Origin: CAZJRB01 sp964547995
Lineage (GTDB): Bacteria > Planctomycetota > Planctomycetia > Pirellulales > Thermoguttaceae
Reading direction: 5' to 3'
DNA length: 64,000 nucleotides
Assembly: GCA_964547995.1 (NCBI GenBank)
Contig: CAZJRB010000001.1
Span: forward strand, 97,804 to 161,803
Below the pieces are notes generated by a model, which was given only the letters and a program-made list of their open reading frames with translations, was not told the DNA's origin and searched no databases. How positions within the stretch are numbered: the stretch's first letter is position 1; each line of letters starts with the position of its first letter. This document shows positions 24,739 to 33,465 of this stretch, in pieces. Both the position numbers and the translations under genes were made by a program.

Positions 24739-26148
24739 ATGCCCTCCACGCCCCGAGAGACCACCTACGCCCTGATCAGCCTTGGCTGTCCGAAGAATGT
24801 TGTGGACAGTGAGCGGATGGCAGGTTTGTTGCGGGCGGGCGGATACCGGATGGTTGTGGAGCCGGAAGGGGCCGATTTTGTAGTCGTCAATACGTGCGGG
24901 TTCATCCGCGACGCCCGGGAGGAATCGTACGGGGTGATCCGCGAGATGATCGAACTGAAGACCCAAAGGCGGTTGCGCGGGGTCATCGTGGCCGGCTGCC
25001 TGGCCCAGCGGGACAAGGAGGAGTTGCTCACACGGTTTCCGGAAATCGATCAACTCGTCGGGGTGTTCGGCCGGGATGAGATTGCCGCGGCGGCCGGGAG
25101 GCTAGGGATTGGGGGTTGGGGGCTGGGGGCGGTCACCAGCCCGGCTGCTACTGAGAGTAGCCGGGCTGATCGGAGCACGATCCTTCCGGCGGCCCCGGCC
25201 GAAGCGCTTTCGGATGACGGCCGGCTGCGGATCACGCTGCCACATTTGGCTTACTTGAAAATTGCCGAGGGCTGCAACCGGTTGTGCAGCTTTTGCACGA
25301 TCCCTTCGATTCGCGGCCCGTACGTGAGCAAGCCGATCGAGCGGGTCGTGGTCGAGGCCGAGGAGCTGGCGGCCGACGGGGTTCGCGAGCTGATCCTGAT
25401 TGCCCAGGATACGAGTTATTACGGGATCGATCTCGGGGGCGAACCGCAGTTGGCCGAGTTGCTCCGCCAGCTCGACGGGATCGACGGGCTGGCGCGGATC
25501 CGCGTGATGTATCTGTATCCGCTCTACATCACCGACGAGTTGGTCGAGATGATCGCGTTGGCCGAGAAGGTCGTGCCATACTTGGACCTGCCGCTCCAGC
25601 ACATAAGCGACGAGGTATTGCGGCGGATGCGGCGCGGCGTTACCCGGGCGGAGATCGAGCGGCTGCTCGATAGGCTCCGCGGGCGGATCGACGGGCTGGT
25701 GCTGCGGACGACGTTGATTGCCGGCTTTCCCGGCGAGACGGAGCGGCAATTCGAGGAGTTGCTCGAATTCGTCCGCGCCCGGCGGTTCGAGCGGCTGGGG
25801 GTGTTCGCCTACAGCGACGAGCCGGGGACCCCCGCCATGGGACTGGATGGAAAGCTGTCCGAGCGGGAAATACAGGCACGGCGTGACCGGCTGTTGAGTG
25901 TCCAGCAGGAAATTGCGTTTGGGTGGAACGAGTTGCAGATCGGCCGGCGGCTGGATATCCTGATCGATCGTGATATACCGGGCGAAGAGGACGCCTATGT
26001 GGGCAGGAGCTACGCCGACGCGCCCGAAATCGACGGCGCGGTGTACGTCACGGGCGAGAATCTTGCTCCTGGTCAGATTATTCCGAGTGAAATCGTGGCC
26101 GCGCGGGGGTATGATTTAGTAGGCGTCGCTTGTGACCCTTTAGAATAA
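24739..26148 (+). CDS. rimO: Ribosomal protein S12 methylthiotransferase
   Basis: Radical SAM methylthiotransferase of 469 residues. The N-terminal UPF0004 domain has its three cysteines (SLGCPKN, NTCGF, VAGCLAQ), the radical SAM motif is EGCNRLCSFCTIP, and a C-terminal TRAM domain ends the chain. EGCNRLCSFCTIPSIRG and GFPGETERQFEEL identify RimO rather than MiaB. An insertion at about residues 118-146 (LGIGGWGLGAVTSPAATESS...) between the two domains is encoded by repeat DNA. The enzyme should still fold if the linker is tolerant. Confidence 0.93.
   Translation: MPSTPRETTYALISLGCPKNVVDSERMAGLLRAGGYRMVVEPEGADFVVVNTCGFIRDAREESYGVIREMIELKTQRRLRGVIVAGCLAQRDKEELLTRFPEIDQLVGVFGRDEIAAAAGRLGIGGWGLGAVTSPAATESSRADRSTILPAAPAEALSDDGRLRITLPHLAYLKIAEGCNRLCSFCTIPSIRGPYVSKPIERVVVEAEELAADGVRELILIAQDTSYYGIDLGGEPQLAELLRQLDGIDGLARIRVMYLYPLYITDELVEMIALAEKVVPYLDLPLQHISDEVLRRMRRGVTRAEIERLLDRLRGRIDGLVLRTTLIAGFPGETERQFEELLEFVRARRFERLGVFAYSDEPGTPAMGLDGKLSEREIQARRDRLLSVQQEIAFGWNELQIGRRLDILIDRDIPGEEDAYVGRSYADAPEIDGAVYVTGENLAPGQIIPSEIVAARGYDLVGVACDPLE
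25100..25167. repeat. Repeat DNA inserted in frame in rimO
   Basis: A TTGGGGG-type array (25107-25130) is followed by the palindrome AGCCCGGCT-GCTACT / AGTAGCCGGGCT (25138-25167). It is translated within the linker between the UPF0004 and radical SAM domains of RimO. Confidence 0.75.
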
Positions 26149-26361
26149 CAGGTTGTGGTTTTATTGTGGGACCTTGTGACAACTGAGATTGTGGGTTGTC
26201 GGGTGCCATGCCCACGCTTGCCGTGCGCATGTTTGTGGACGTTGCAGAACATGCCCACGGCAAGCGTGGGCATGGCACCCACAGTTTCAATGGTCCTACT
26301 TCGCGGACGGCACACGGAGTGTGCCTGCTACGTTTCTTGAAACGCCGATGAGAACCTGCCG
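26149..26361. repeat. Palindromes R4 and R5 between rimO and pgsA
   Basis: R4 is an 80-bp inverted repeat (26201-26280) with arms GGGTGCCATGCCCACGCTTG and its complement. R5 (26303-26331) contains GGCACACGGAGTGTGCC. They fill most of the spacer; no gene is seen here. Confidence 0.75.
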
Positions 26362-26988
26362 ATGAGCACCCATGCAAAAAGCAACCACACGATGGCCACC
26401 GTCTTTAACGTGCCGAACCAGTTGACGATCCTGCGGCTGGTTCTGGCGGTGGTCATGTTCGGTTTTCTCGCCTGGGAGTTCTACCTGACGAGCATGATCC
26501 TGTTCCTGGTGGCGGCGGGCACGGATTGGCTCGACGGCTGGTACGCCCGGAAGTACGGGCAAGTGACGACCTTGGGGCGGATTCTCGACCCGTTCGCCGA
26601 CAAGGTGATCGTCTGCGGGGCGTTCATTTTCCTGGCGGCGGTCCCGGCGATGGCGGCTGATCCGTTCGGCGTCAAGGCGTGGATGGTCGTGGTGATCATC
26701 GCTCGCGAGTTGCTGGTCACGGCGCTACGGAGTTTTCTCGAGGAGCAGGGCGGCGATTTCTCGGCAAAAATGGCCGGCAAGCTGAAAATGCTGCTACAAT
26801 GTATTGCAGCTGCCGTGGCCTTGTTCTACCTTTCCTATCCCACTACGGTTGTTGAGGGGACACCGGTGGTCGGCGCCCCCGAGTGGTGCCGCTGGCTGCT
26901 GGGCGGTTCGGTCTGGGCGGCCGTGCTGCTGACCATCTACTCCGGCTTGATGTATGTTGTCGTAGCAGTCAAGATGGTGAAGAAGTAA
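26362..26988 (+). CDS. pgsA: CDP-diacylglycerol-glycerol-3-phosphate 3-phosphatidyltransferase
   Basis: Membrane phospholipid synthase of 208 residues that makes phosphatidylglycerol phosphate. The CDP-alcohol phosphotransferase motif DG-x2-AR-x8-G-x3-D-x3-D is complete in LDGWYARKYGQVTTLG then RILDPFADK. N-terminal VFNVPNQLTILRLVL and RELLVTALRSFLEEQG match PgsA. About four to six membrane segments. Start at 26362; MATVFNVPN ten residues later is the alternative. Confidence 0.93.
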   Translation: MSTHAKSNHTMATVFNVPNQLTILRLVLAVVMFGFLAWEFYLTSMILFLVAAGTDWLDGWYARKYGQVTTLGRILDPFADKVIVCGAFIFLAAVPAMAADPFGVKAWMVVVIIARELLVTALRSFLEEQGGDFSAKMAGKLKMLLQCIAAAVALFYLSYPTTVVEGTPVVGAPEWCRWLLGGSVWAAVLLTIYSGLMYVVVAVKMVKK

Positions 26989-27021
26989 TTGAGAGTGTCC
27001 GGGAATTGCAGACCGAAATCA

Positions 27022-27100
27022 CTGTAGGGGAACGGCCTCTGTGCCGTTCCTTTTGGGCAACGATCCATCTGCGGAACGCCACAGAGGGCGTTCCCTACAG
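27022..27100. repeat. Palindromic repeat R6
   Basis: Inverted arms CTGTAGGGGAACGGCCTCTG (27022) and CAGAGGGCGTTCCCTACAG (27082-27100), with looser pairing inside. It is flanked by a second inverted pair TCCGGGAATT / AATTCCCGGA (27000-27009 and 27106-27115) and GAGAGTT-type heptads, so it is a nested element. Confidence 0.75.
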
Positions 27101-27238
27101 GGTCGAATTCCCGGACGGCCTCAAGTAATTGAGAGTTGAGAGTTGAAAAGGGGTGGTGAAAAGCCTGGTATTGTGGGCCTTTTCTATCCACTATCCACCA
27201 TCCACTACCCACTTACCCACCATCCACTGCCCGCCGCC

Positions 27239-28288
27239 ATGGATTCATCGAACCAACTCCTCCTCCCGATAAGCATCGTGCTGTTGCTGGGCATTTGGGC
27301 GTGTGGGTTGGTGTGGTCCGTAGTGGTGGTTCGGCTGGTGCGGGGGGCGCCGGTGGTGCGTTACGAACCGCGCCGGCCGGTGCCGTGGTTTGGCATCGAC
27401 TTGTTTGCGGTAGCGCTCTTGGCGATTGCCGTGCCGGTTCTGACGGCGGCCGCCGGCCGAAAGTGTTTTGGGATAGAAGACGGCGTACCGGCGGCGGTTG
27501 ACGAAGGGGCGCCCGACACCGGGCACCCGATCGGCCGGTTGCTGATGGGGGATCAGGGCGGTTGGGTTTTTGCCCTGTGCGCGCTTGCCGCGGTGGTCGT
27601 AGCCCCGCTCGTCGAAGAGTTCCTGTTCCGGCTGGTTTTCCAGGGCTGGCTGGAGGCGGTCGAGCGCGGGCGGCGACCGCGGACGTCCGGTCGCCGGGCC
27701 ACAGCGGTTCCGCCCGGGCCGCCTGCGGAGCCGGTCGATCCGGCCAACCCGTACGTTTCGCCGGCGGGCGAGGTCGCCGCCGAGGCGCCGCGGGGTTTCG
27801 CGCACGCGGTCAGGACCCGCCGCAGGGTGTTGCCGATCGGCGTCCTGCCCATCTTCATTAGTTCCTTGTTGTTCGCCGCGTTGCACTTTCGTCCTTCCGA
27901 ACCGGCCCAGCCGCTCGAACAACTGGTGTTTTTGCTCGTCATGTGGCAGGTGTCGAGCCTACTCGTCTTCATATTGGCAGCGGGGCTGTTGCGATTCCGT
28001 TCGGGCGCGACCCTGAAGGATTTCGGGATCGTGCCCGGCAAGCTGCTCCCGGATGTCCGGCTCGGTTTGGTCGCGTATGTTGCGGTCTGCCCGCCGGTCT
28101 ATCTCTTGATGTTTCTCGTGAAGAGCGTTGCCCCGGAGACCTGGGTGGTCGATCCTTTCCCGCTGTTTTTCTTTGCGATTGCCCTGGGGTTCTTGTATTT
28201 CCGCACGCACCGGATTGTCCCGAGCATTGTGACTCACGCGGCGTTCAACGGCACGACGGTTTTTTTGGCATGGCTGGCGACGGGTTGA
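27239..28288 (+). CDS. CPBP-family intramembrane metalloprotease (CAAX protease-like)
   Basis: Membrane protein of 349 residues with ~8 membrane segments. The CPBP/Abi motifs are intact: PLVEEFLFRLVFQGWLE (EExxxR), ISSLLFAALHF (FxxxH) and VTHAAFNGTT (HxxxN/B). A soluble Pro/Ala-rich insert (GPPAEPVDPANPYVSPAGE) separates motif 1 from motif 2. Start at MDSSNQLLL because the longer frame is heptad repeat DNA. Prokaryotic CPBP proteases act on signal peptides, bacteriocins or CAAX-like substrates; the substrate here is unknown. Confidence 0.88.
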   Translation: MDSSNQLLLPISIVLLLGIWACGLVWSVVVVRLVRGAPVVRYEPRRPVPWFGIDLFAVALLAIAVPVLTAAAGRKCFGIEDGVPAAVDEGAPDTGHPIGRLLMGDQGGWVFALCALAAVVVAPLVEEFLFRLVFQGWLEAVERGRRPRTSGRRATAVPPGPPAEPVDPANPYVSPAGEVAAEAPRGFAHAVRTRRRVLPIGVLPIFISSLLFAALHFRPSEPAQPLEQLVFLLVMWQVSSLLVFILAAGLLRFRSGATLKDFGIVPGKLLPDVRLGLVAYVAVCPPVYLLMFLVKSVAPETWVVDPFPLFFFAIALGFLYFRTHRIVPSIVTHAAFNGTTVFLAWLATG

Positions 28289-28386
28289 GAGTTGAGAGTT
28301 GAGAGCCCGAAGTGAAAAGCCCCCGCACTGCGTGCGGGGGTTCGCACGCTCGACCCTGGACTCTCAACTCCGGACTCTGGACTCTC
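28284..28386. repeat. Compound repeat: inverted heptads flanking R3
   Basis: TTGAGAG array (28284-28306), R3 stem-loop (28315-28343), then the complement-type array CTCTCAACTCCGGACTCTGG (28361-28380 and on). The outer arrays are complementary to each other, so the whole can form a large hairpin. It overlaps the last codons of the CPBP gene (ATG-rich spacer, no gene of its own). Confidence 0.8.
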
Positions 28387-28454
28387 CCCCCACTCTCCGC
28401 TATAATCCGGGCTGACGGTACTTGAAAACACGAAGCAAATCGAGGAGACGAACC

Positions 28455-29546
28455 ATGGCGACGGGATTCGGCATTATCGGCTGCGGGATGATCGCGGATT
28501 TTCATGCCAAGGCGATCGGGGACATCCGCGGGGCGAAAGTCGTGGCCGGGTTCGACACCGTGCCGGCGGCCGCCGACCGGTTCGCCGTATCGACCGGCTG
28601 CAGGGCCTACCGCAACCTGCGAAAGTTCCTGGCCGATCCCGAAATCGACGTGGTCACCATCGGGACCCCCAGCGGGGCCCACATGGAGCCAGCGGTGGCC
28701 GCCGCCCGGGCGGGAAAGCACGTCATCGTCGAGAAACCGCTCGAGGTTACGCTGCGCCGCTGCGACAAGATCATCGAAGAGTGTGACAAGGCCGGCGTTA
28801 CACTCTCGTCGATCTTCCCCTCGCGGTTCCACGGCCCGAGCCGGGAGATCAAACGGGCAATCGACCGGGGCCGTTTCGGACGCCTGACCGTTGGCGATGC
28901 CATTGTCAAGTGGTATCGCACCCAAGAGTATTACGACTCCGGGGCGTGGCGCGGCACCTGGAAACTCGACGGCGGCGGGGCACTGATGAACCAGGCCATC
29001 CACAGCGTCGATCTGCTCGCGTGGCTGATGGGCCCGGTCGCCGAAATCCGCGCACGGACGGCCATGCTCGCCCACAAGCGGATCGAGGTCGAGGACGTCG
29101 CCATGGCCACGCTGGAATTCGAGAACGGGGCCCTGGGGATCATCGAGGCCAGCACGGCCGTCTATCCCGGATATCTCAAGCGGATCGAAATCCACGGAAC
29201 CGCCGGCTCGGCCGTCATGGAAGAAGAGGACATCATCAAGTGGGACTTCGCCAAGAAGCAGAAGCACGACGAGGCAATCCACGCCAAGATGGCCGAGCAG
29301 GTAAGCGGCGGCGGCGGAGCGGCCGACCCCGCCGCCATCGGCCACCACGGCCACGCCCGCCAGTTCCAGGACGTCTTGAAGGCAATCAAGAAAGGGACCC
29401 CCCCGGCGATCGACGGCCCCGAAGGCCGCCGCTCGGTCGAGATCATCCTGGGCATCTACAAGTCGGCCGAGACGGGCCGCGCCGTCAAGCTCCCGCTGGC
29501 CAAAGATCCGGTGCTGAAGGCCCGAAAGACCGGCGTCGGGCGGTAG
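28455..29546 (+). CDS. Gfo/Idh/MocA family oxidoreductase
   Basis: NAD(P)-dependent sugar or polyol dehydrogenase-like protein of 363 residues. The N-terminal Rossmann motif is GIIGCGMIADFHAKA, followed by VIVEKPLEVTLRRCD (the EKP motif) and the C-terminal alpha/beta domain with GGGALMNQAIHSVDLLAWLMG, where the His/Asp pair common in this family lies. No signal peptide. Substrate cannot be told from sequence; planctomycetes carry many paralogues. Confidence 0.9.
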   Translation: MATGFGIIGCGMIADFHAKAIGDIRGAKVVAGFDTVPAAADRFAVSTGCRAYRNLRKFLADPEIDVVTIGTPSGAHMEPAVAAARAGKHVIVEKPLEVTLRRCDKIIEECDKAGVTLSSIFPSRFHGPSREIKRAIDRGRFGRLTVGDAIVKWYRTQEYYDSGAWRGTWKLDGGGALMNQAIHSVDLLAWLMGPVAEIRARTAMLAHKRIEVEDVAMATLEFENGALGIIEASTAVYPGYLKRIEIHGTAGSAVMEEEDIIKWDFAKKQKHDEAIHAKMAEQVSGGGGAADPAAIGHHGHARQFQDVLKAIKKGTPPAIDGPEGRRSVEIILGIYKSAETGRAVKLPLAKDPVLKARKTGVGR

Positions 29547-29592
29547 AGGGAAAAGAGTTACTAATTCTTCTTGCAACGATAAGGCAGACGCA

Positions 29593-30210
29593 ATGGGAAG
29601 TGAAATGTGTCAACGCGCAACGACAGCATATCACGAGGCTGGCCATGCGGTAATAGCGGATTATTACCGAGTTTGGACGGACGGAATAAGGATGGAACGG
29701 GATGAAATAGACAGCTCGTGGAACGGTGCGCTTCGTATCGATCGTGCGTTGGCGAATCCCGAGGTCAGCATCCCGATAGGAATTGCCGGCCCCCTTGCCG
29801 AAGCAAAGTTCATGGCAACTTGCCGAATGAACGATGATGTCAAATTCGCGATTCGCGATAACATGTCGTCATTGGCGTCCGATATTGTTGCTTGGAATGA
29901 CCGGGATGAGATAGAACATCAAGTGTCATTTGTGTCTGACAAGAGCGAGGAGAAGTTTGCCGTCAATTTTTCTGACGACATTGCTCGTTTGAAGAAGAGC
30001 AGGGTCCCTCTTTATACGGGAACCCTGATCACAGCATTTTTTGACGTCAGAAAACTGTTTGACGACAACACCCACTGGAAGCTGGTAAAAGTTCTAGCGA
30101 ATCACCTCGTAACGCAACCAGCACGACGCGTGCAGCAAGTGTCAATATGCGGAAAGACGCTGGCGATGTTCTTGGAAATGGAGAAGCAGAAACTTTCGAA
30201 AGAAGAATAA
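29593..30210 (+). CDS. Stand-alone M41-like zinc peptidase homologue
   Basis: Protein of 205 residues that resembles only the peptidase part of FtsH. TTAYHEAGHAVIADYY gives the HExxH motif at about residues 13-18, followed by IGIAGPLAEAKF, the segment that in M41 carries the third ligand region (AGR-AE). There is no AAA ATPase domain or membrane segment. GC is lower than that of neighbours. If active, it would be an ATP-independent zinc protease; it may also be a regulatory or defence-linked remnant. It lies close upstream of an HNH gene, possibly as a pair. Confidence 0.72.
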   Translation: MGSEMCQRATTAYHEAGHAVIADYYRVWTDGIRMERDEIDSSWNGALRIDRALANPEVSIPIGIAGPLAEAKFMATCRMNDDVKFAIRDNMSSLASDIVAWNDRDEIEHQVSFVSDKSEEKFAVNFSDDIARLKKSRVPLYTGTLITAFFDVRKLFDDNTHWKLVKVLANHLVTQPARRVQQVSICGKTLAMFLEMEKQKLSKEE

Positions 30211-30217
30211 CGCGGGA

Positions 30218-31654
30218 GTGTTCGAAGTAACGGAGGGAGAATACGTAGCCCCCAATTGCGGCCATCGTTTAGGTTTTGCACCGCCCCCTTATCCCAAACG
30301 CGGTCTCGTGGCCAGAAAACTGACGCAAGCCGAATTTCGGCAACGATGCGAGGAACGAGGATGGATTCCCAAAGGAAGGTACGTAGATAGCAAGACTCCA
30401 GTGCCAATGAAGTGCCCGATGTGCGGTAGGGTCAAACCGGTAAGACCGAACTCCGTTTTCACTGGGAGGAGCAAATCTTGCGGATGCTACCAGAGACAGA
30501 GGGCTAGCCAGTGCCGACGATTGCCAATAGATGAAGTCCGCAAGCGCTTCGTTGCCAAAGGGTTCCCACCCCCAACAAATTACCAGGGCAACGACAAACC
30601 TGTGGACACAATATGCCCGCGGTGCGGCACACCGTTCAAGGCGATTCCGTGGTGTATCTTTTCCGGCCATACCAAATCATGCGGATGCCTTAACCGAGAA
30701 CAACTTGGGGAGAGACGCCGCGAAGACATCACGGGGATGCGCAACGGTCGTCTATTGGCAGTCAAACCTACCGAAGCAAGAAGGCATGACAAGGTGGTGT
30801 GGGAGTGTATGTGCGATTGTGGAAGGACTGTCTTGCGGACCGTTTCCCAGTTCAAAGCGTACAAATCCTGTGGTTGTCTGCTCAAGAGAACTGGCCGCGA
30901 AAGCCCCCTTTGGAAAGGTTTTGGGGGCATTTCCGGTGCTTTCTGGGCAGGTATCCGAGTCAGTGCGAGAAAACGCAAAATCCCAATGAAAATATCCATT
31001 GAAGAATGCTGGGAATTATTCTTGAAGCAAAACCAAAAGTGCGATCTTTCGGGGGTTCAATTGCGTTTTGGAATCCGCCAAAAGGACGAGACCACAGCCA
31101 GTCTGGATAGAATAGACAGTCGAGGTCGTAAACCCTACATTCTTGGAAACGTGCAGTGGGTTCACAAAACTGTCAACAAGCTCAAGCAAAATCTCGATCA
31201 AGAGAGGTTTAAGTACCTATGTGAATTGGTCGCGACGCCCATTTCCTCGGAGGAAGCCGCTCCGTCTTGTCTTGTTGGCAAGAAGCACGGGAATTTCAAA
31301 GGTTGTGGAAATATCGGTCTAAGCTACTGGCATAACCTGCAAAACGCAGAATGCGCCGGGCGCAAGTTCGTCCTTCCGGATGAATTGATCGAAACGGCTT
31401 GGCAGATTTTCGTAGAGCAATGTGGCAGGTGCGCGTTGACCGGCTTGCCCCTCGATTTTGACAAGTTTATCGGTAGTAAGAAACGCCACAAGTATTATTT
31501 GGGTTCCGCGTCTATTGACAGGATCGATAGCAGTAAGGGGTATTCTGCCCATAACATTCAATGGGTACACAAGGACATCAACAGGATGAAAGGGGACGTT
31601 GAGGAAACCGACTTGCGAAAGTGGTGTAAGCTCATTGCCAACTACTTAACTTAG
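30218..31654 (+). CDS. Zinc-ribbon and double-HNH endonuclease-like protein
   Basis: Protein of up to 478 residues. Three N-terminal Cys modules follow one plan: CPMCGRVKPVRP...SCGCYQRQ, CPRCGTPFKAIP...SCGCLNRE, CMCDCGRTV...SCGCLLKR; such ribbons are common in phage homing endonucleases. Two HNH-like domains follow: CDLSGV...SLDRIDSRG...NVQWVHKTVN and CALTGL...SIDRIDSSKG...NIQWVHKDIN. The GTG start is uncertain; the 12 bases before it lack a strong ribosome site. Lower GC than neighbours suggests transfer. It is probably a sequence-specific nuclease, possibly of homing type. Confidence 0.75.
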   Translation: MFEVTEGEYVAPNCGHRLGFAPPPYPKRGLVARKLTQAEFRQRCEERGWIPKGRYVDSKTPVPMKCPMCGRVKPVRPNSVFTGRSKSCGCYQRQRASQCRRLPIDEVRKRFVAKGFPPPTNYQGNDKPVDTICPRCGTPFKAIPWCIFSGHTKSCGCLNREQLGERRREDITGMRNGRLLAVKPTEARRHDKVVWECMCDCGRTVLRTVSQFKAYKSCGCLLKRTGRESPLWKGFGGISGAFWAGIRVSARKRKIPMKISIEECWELFLKQNQKCDLSGVQLRFGIRQKDETTASLDRIDSRGRKPYILGNVQWVHKTVNKLKQNLDQERFKYLCELVATPISSEEAAPSCLVGKKHGNFKGCGNIGLSYWHNLQNAECAGRKFVLPDELIETAWQIFVEQCGRCALTGLPLDFDKFIGSKKRHKYYLGSASIDRIDSSKGYSAHNIQWVHKDINRMKGDVEETDLRKWCKLIANYLT

Positions 31655-31710
31655 CACTAGAAAGAAGTCCAAAGCCTCATGACTGGTCGAGATTCTGATC
31701 CCGTACCACA

Positions 31711-32055
31711 TCAACCTTTTTGAATGATCTTGTAGCCAGCTTCTTTCAAAGCGCCTTCACACCTGTCTTGCGCTTGTGAGTAATCGCCAAGAAGGTCGCC
31801 GGGGACCTGCCTGATATCAACGGCCATTTCGTCGTAAACACGCACTTCTATAATCCCTCGAACTTCCTGTATGTTGGGGGTCTCGTACTGCTTGGAGAAA
31901 TCGTCCCCTTTCCAACCAACCTGTATTTCGACAAACGGCGTGTCTTCCGGAAAGTATTTCGCTTTCCGGTCCAGGCTTGTCTCGTTGATCTTCTTATATC
32001 TGAAAAGCACTACGCACCGCTTCTTATCCTCCTCAGTCGATTTGTGTTCAGCCAT
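31711..32055 (-). CDS. Small protein of unknown function
   Basis: A 114-residue protein starting MAEHKSTEEDKKRCVVLF. Strand-rich N-terminal half (VVLFRYKKIN, FVEIQVGWKG), then a segment with REVRGIIEVRVYDEMAVDIR-like alternation and a final helix with SQAQDRCEGALKEAGYK. No signal peptide. An in-frame GTG four codons upstream is possible. It lies in the lower-GC accessory stretch, convergent with the HNH gene. Confidence 0.55.
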   Translation of the reverse strand: MAEHKSTEEDKKRCVVLFRYKKINETSLDRKAKYFPEDTPFVEIQVGWKGDDFSKQYETPNIQEVRGIIEVRVYDEMAVDIRQVPGDLLGDYSQAQDRCEGALKEAGYKIIQKG

Positions 32056-32449
32056 ACTGGTACTCACTGTCAGAGGAGAGTCTACGTGAATTAGACACGA
32101 TTCCGAGCCCCAACAGGCGGGTATTGTAATGGTTAGCAGACCCAGTGTAAATCATAACCTAGAAAGTAGTTCCTGAAACTCCCTGAGCCTGTCGGAAGCG
32201 AAAATATGAACAGCCTTTGAAGTGCCAATTTGGCAGTTCAAGTTTGCCGGGATTCCCTGCTAAGAGCGTAAACGACCGGAGGGGCTCCATTATTTTGCGC
32301 AACCCTCTAAAGTGGGGTGCTGTTCGTACAAGAACGCCCCAGGAAACCCCATTTTCAGCCTTTTCAGAAGATTTGTCGCATCTCCGTCCCGGCTTGCCAT
32401 AAGGGAAGTAGAAGCGAACGCACAACCATCTTTCTGAAAGGGAAAACCA
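32056..32449. other. Spacer without a recognised gene
   Basis: 394 bp between divergent small genes. No gene, repeat family or structured RNA is recognised; the ribosome site GAAAGGGAAAACCA of the next gene lies at its end. Confidence 0.5.
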
Positions 32450-32734
32450 ATGAAAAGCCTGACCCTCCCCCTGACAATCGTTTTGATCGCCGCCATGTTC
32501 CTCGCCTTTGCAGCACCGCTGGCAACCGCCGGAGAACTCAACCCCACCACCAAGACGTTCACCAAGTGGGGCACCAGTTGGGACGCGGCCAGGTGCAAGG
32601 CCCTCCAAACGGCCGACTACTATTACAACGGAATCCCCTACAAGGTCACGGATGAGACGAAGGAATGGGACCCGAATCACCACCCCGCCAACGAGCAATA
32701 CAAGATCACGATCTGGACCATGCCTTGCTTCTGA
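32450..32734 (+). CDS. Small secreted protein, unknown function
   Basis: Ninety-four residues. Residues 1-27 are a classic signal peptide (MKSLTLPLTIVLIAAMFLAF with cleavage after ATAGE-type context). The mature ~67 residues are aromatic and polar, with two cysteines (SWDAARCKALQ and the final MPCF), which could form a disulfide. It has a good ribosome site. A GC-rich hairpin-like CGGCC/GGCC region follows (CCGCCTGGCG, CGCCGGGCGG at 32759-32796), a possible terminator. No family recognised. Confidence 0.65.
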   Translation: MKSLTLPLTIVLIAAMFLAFAAPLATAGELNPTTKTFTKWGTSWDAARCKALQTADYYYNGIPYKVTDETKEWDPNHHPANEQYKITIWTMPCF

Positions 32735-32831
32735 TTCAAGAAGCGGGCAAGACCCCCCAACCGCCTGGCGAGGCCCCACGTTTCGCCGGGCGGTTTGCAT
32801 TTTCTTGGGAGTCATTCCAGCATCCCGGCTG

Positions 32832-33380
32832 CTAGCAGCAGGGATGCTTGCCCGCACCGGTGGCCGCCAGTCTGCGCTGCCACCAGATCCAGATGCAAAG
32901 GATCAGCCCGCCGAGAATGCCCGTGCCGTATGATGTGAGATGGGCAGCGGCGACGGCGACGAAGGCGCCGTGCTTTGCTGGCGGAATGCGCGACGCCATC
33001 GGTTCGAACGGCACGATGCAGCCGGACCCTGCCAAGAGATACCCGGCGACGCCGGCCAGCAGTGCCGTGCAGGCCATCGCGGCAAACAGCAGCCCCAACG
33101 GCCGGATCAGTTGCCCGGCTCGAAGCTTCGGGGCCCTGCCGAATTGCGCCAAAGCCGCCGCCGGAATGCCCAGCACAAAACCTACCCACCATGTTCCAAG
33201 GATTCCCCAGCCCAGCGCCAGCAGCGTCGGCGAGTCAGTCGCGAAAACCGGCGGATGCGCGATCGTGAAATACGCCACGCACACCCGCGCGGTTACCTGG
33301 TCGTGCAAAATGCCGTACACCACCGCCGCCAAGACGGCCAGTACGATGATCTTCAGGCATTCGGCGATCGACGCGATCAT
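32832..33380 (-). CDS. Membrane protein, unknown function
   Basis: About 182 residues with four hydrophobic segments (IIVLAVLAAVVYGIL; LLALGWGILGTWWVGFVLGI; LGLLFAAMACTALLAGVAGY; SYGTGILGGLILCIWIWW). Start at MIASIAECLK because the longer frame runs through a palindrome (33411-33435). The last residues (GAGKHPCC) and stop are encoded by repeat-like DNA containing AGCAGGGATGCTTGCCCGCA. A similar four-helix layout occurs in other planctomycete proteins of unknown role. Confidence 0.7.
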   Translation of the reverse strand: MIASIAECLKIIVLAVLAAVVYGILHDQVTARVCVAYFTIAHPPVFATDSPTLLALGWGILGTWWVGFVLGIPAAALAQFGRAPKLRAGQLIRPLGLLFAAMACTALLAGVAGYLLAGSGCIVPFEPMASRIPPAKHGAFVAVAAAHLTSYGTGILGGLILCIWIWWQRRLAATGAGKHPCC

Positions 33381-33410
33381 TTCCGCTGTGATGCGTGATT
33401 TCGTGTTGCA

Positions 33411-33435
33411 AAGCCGCGACCACTGGTCGCGGCTT
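33411..33435. repeat. Short palindrome upstream of the membrane-protein gene
   Basis: AAGCCGCGACCACTGGTCGCGGCTT, a perfect hairpin with a short loop, similar in design to the other dispersed palindromes. Confidence 0.6.
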
Positions 33436-33465
33436 TTCATACTTGCGGACTGAACGGGTACGACT

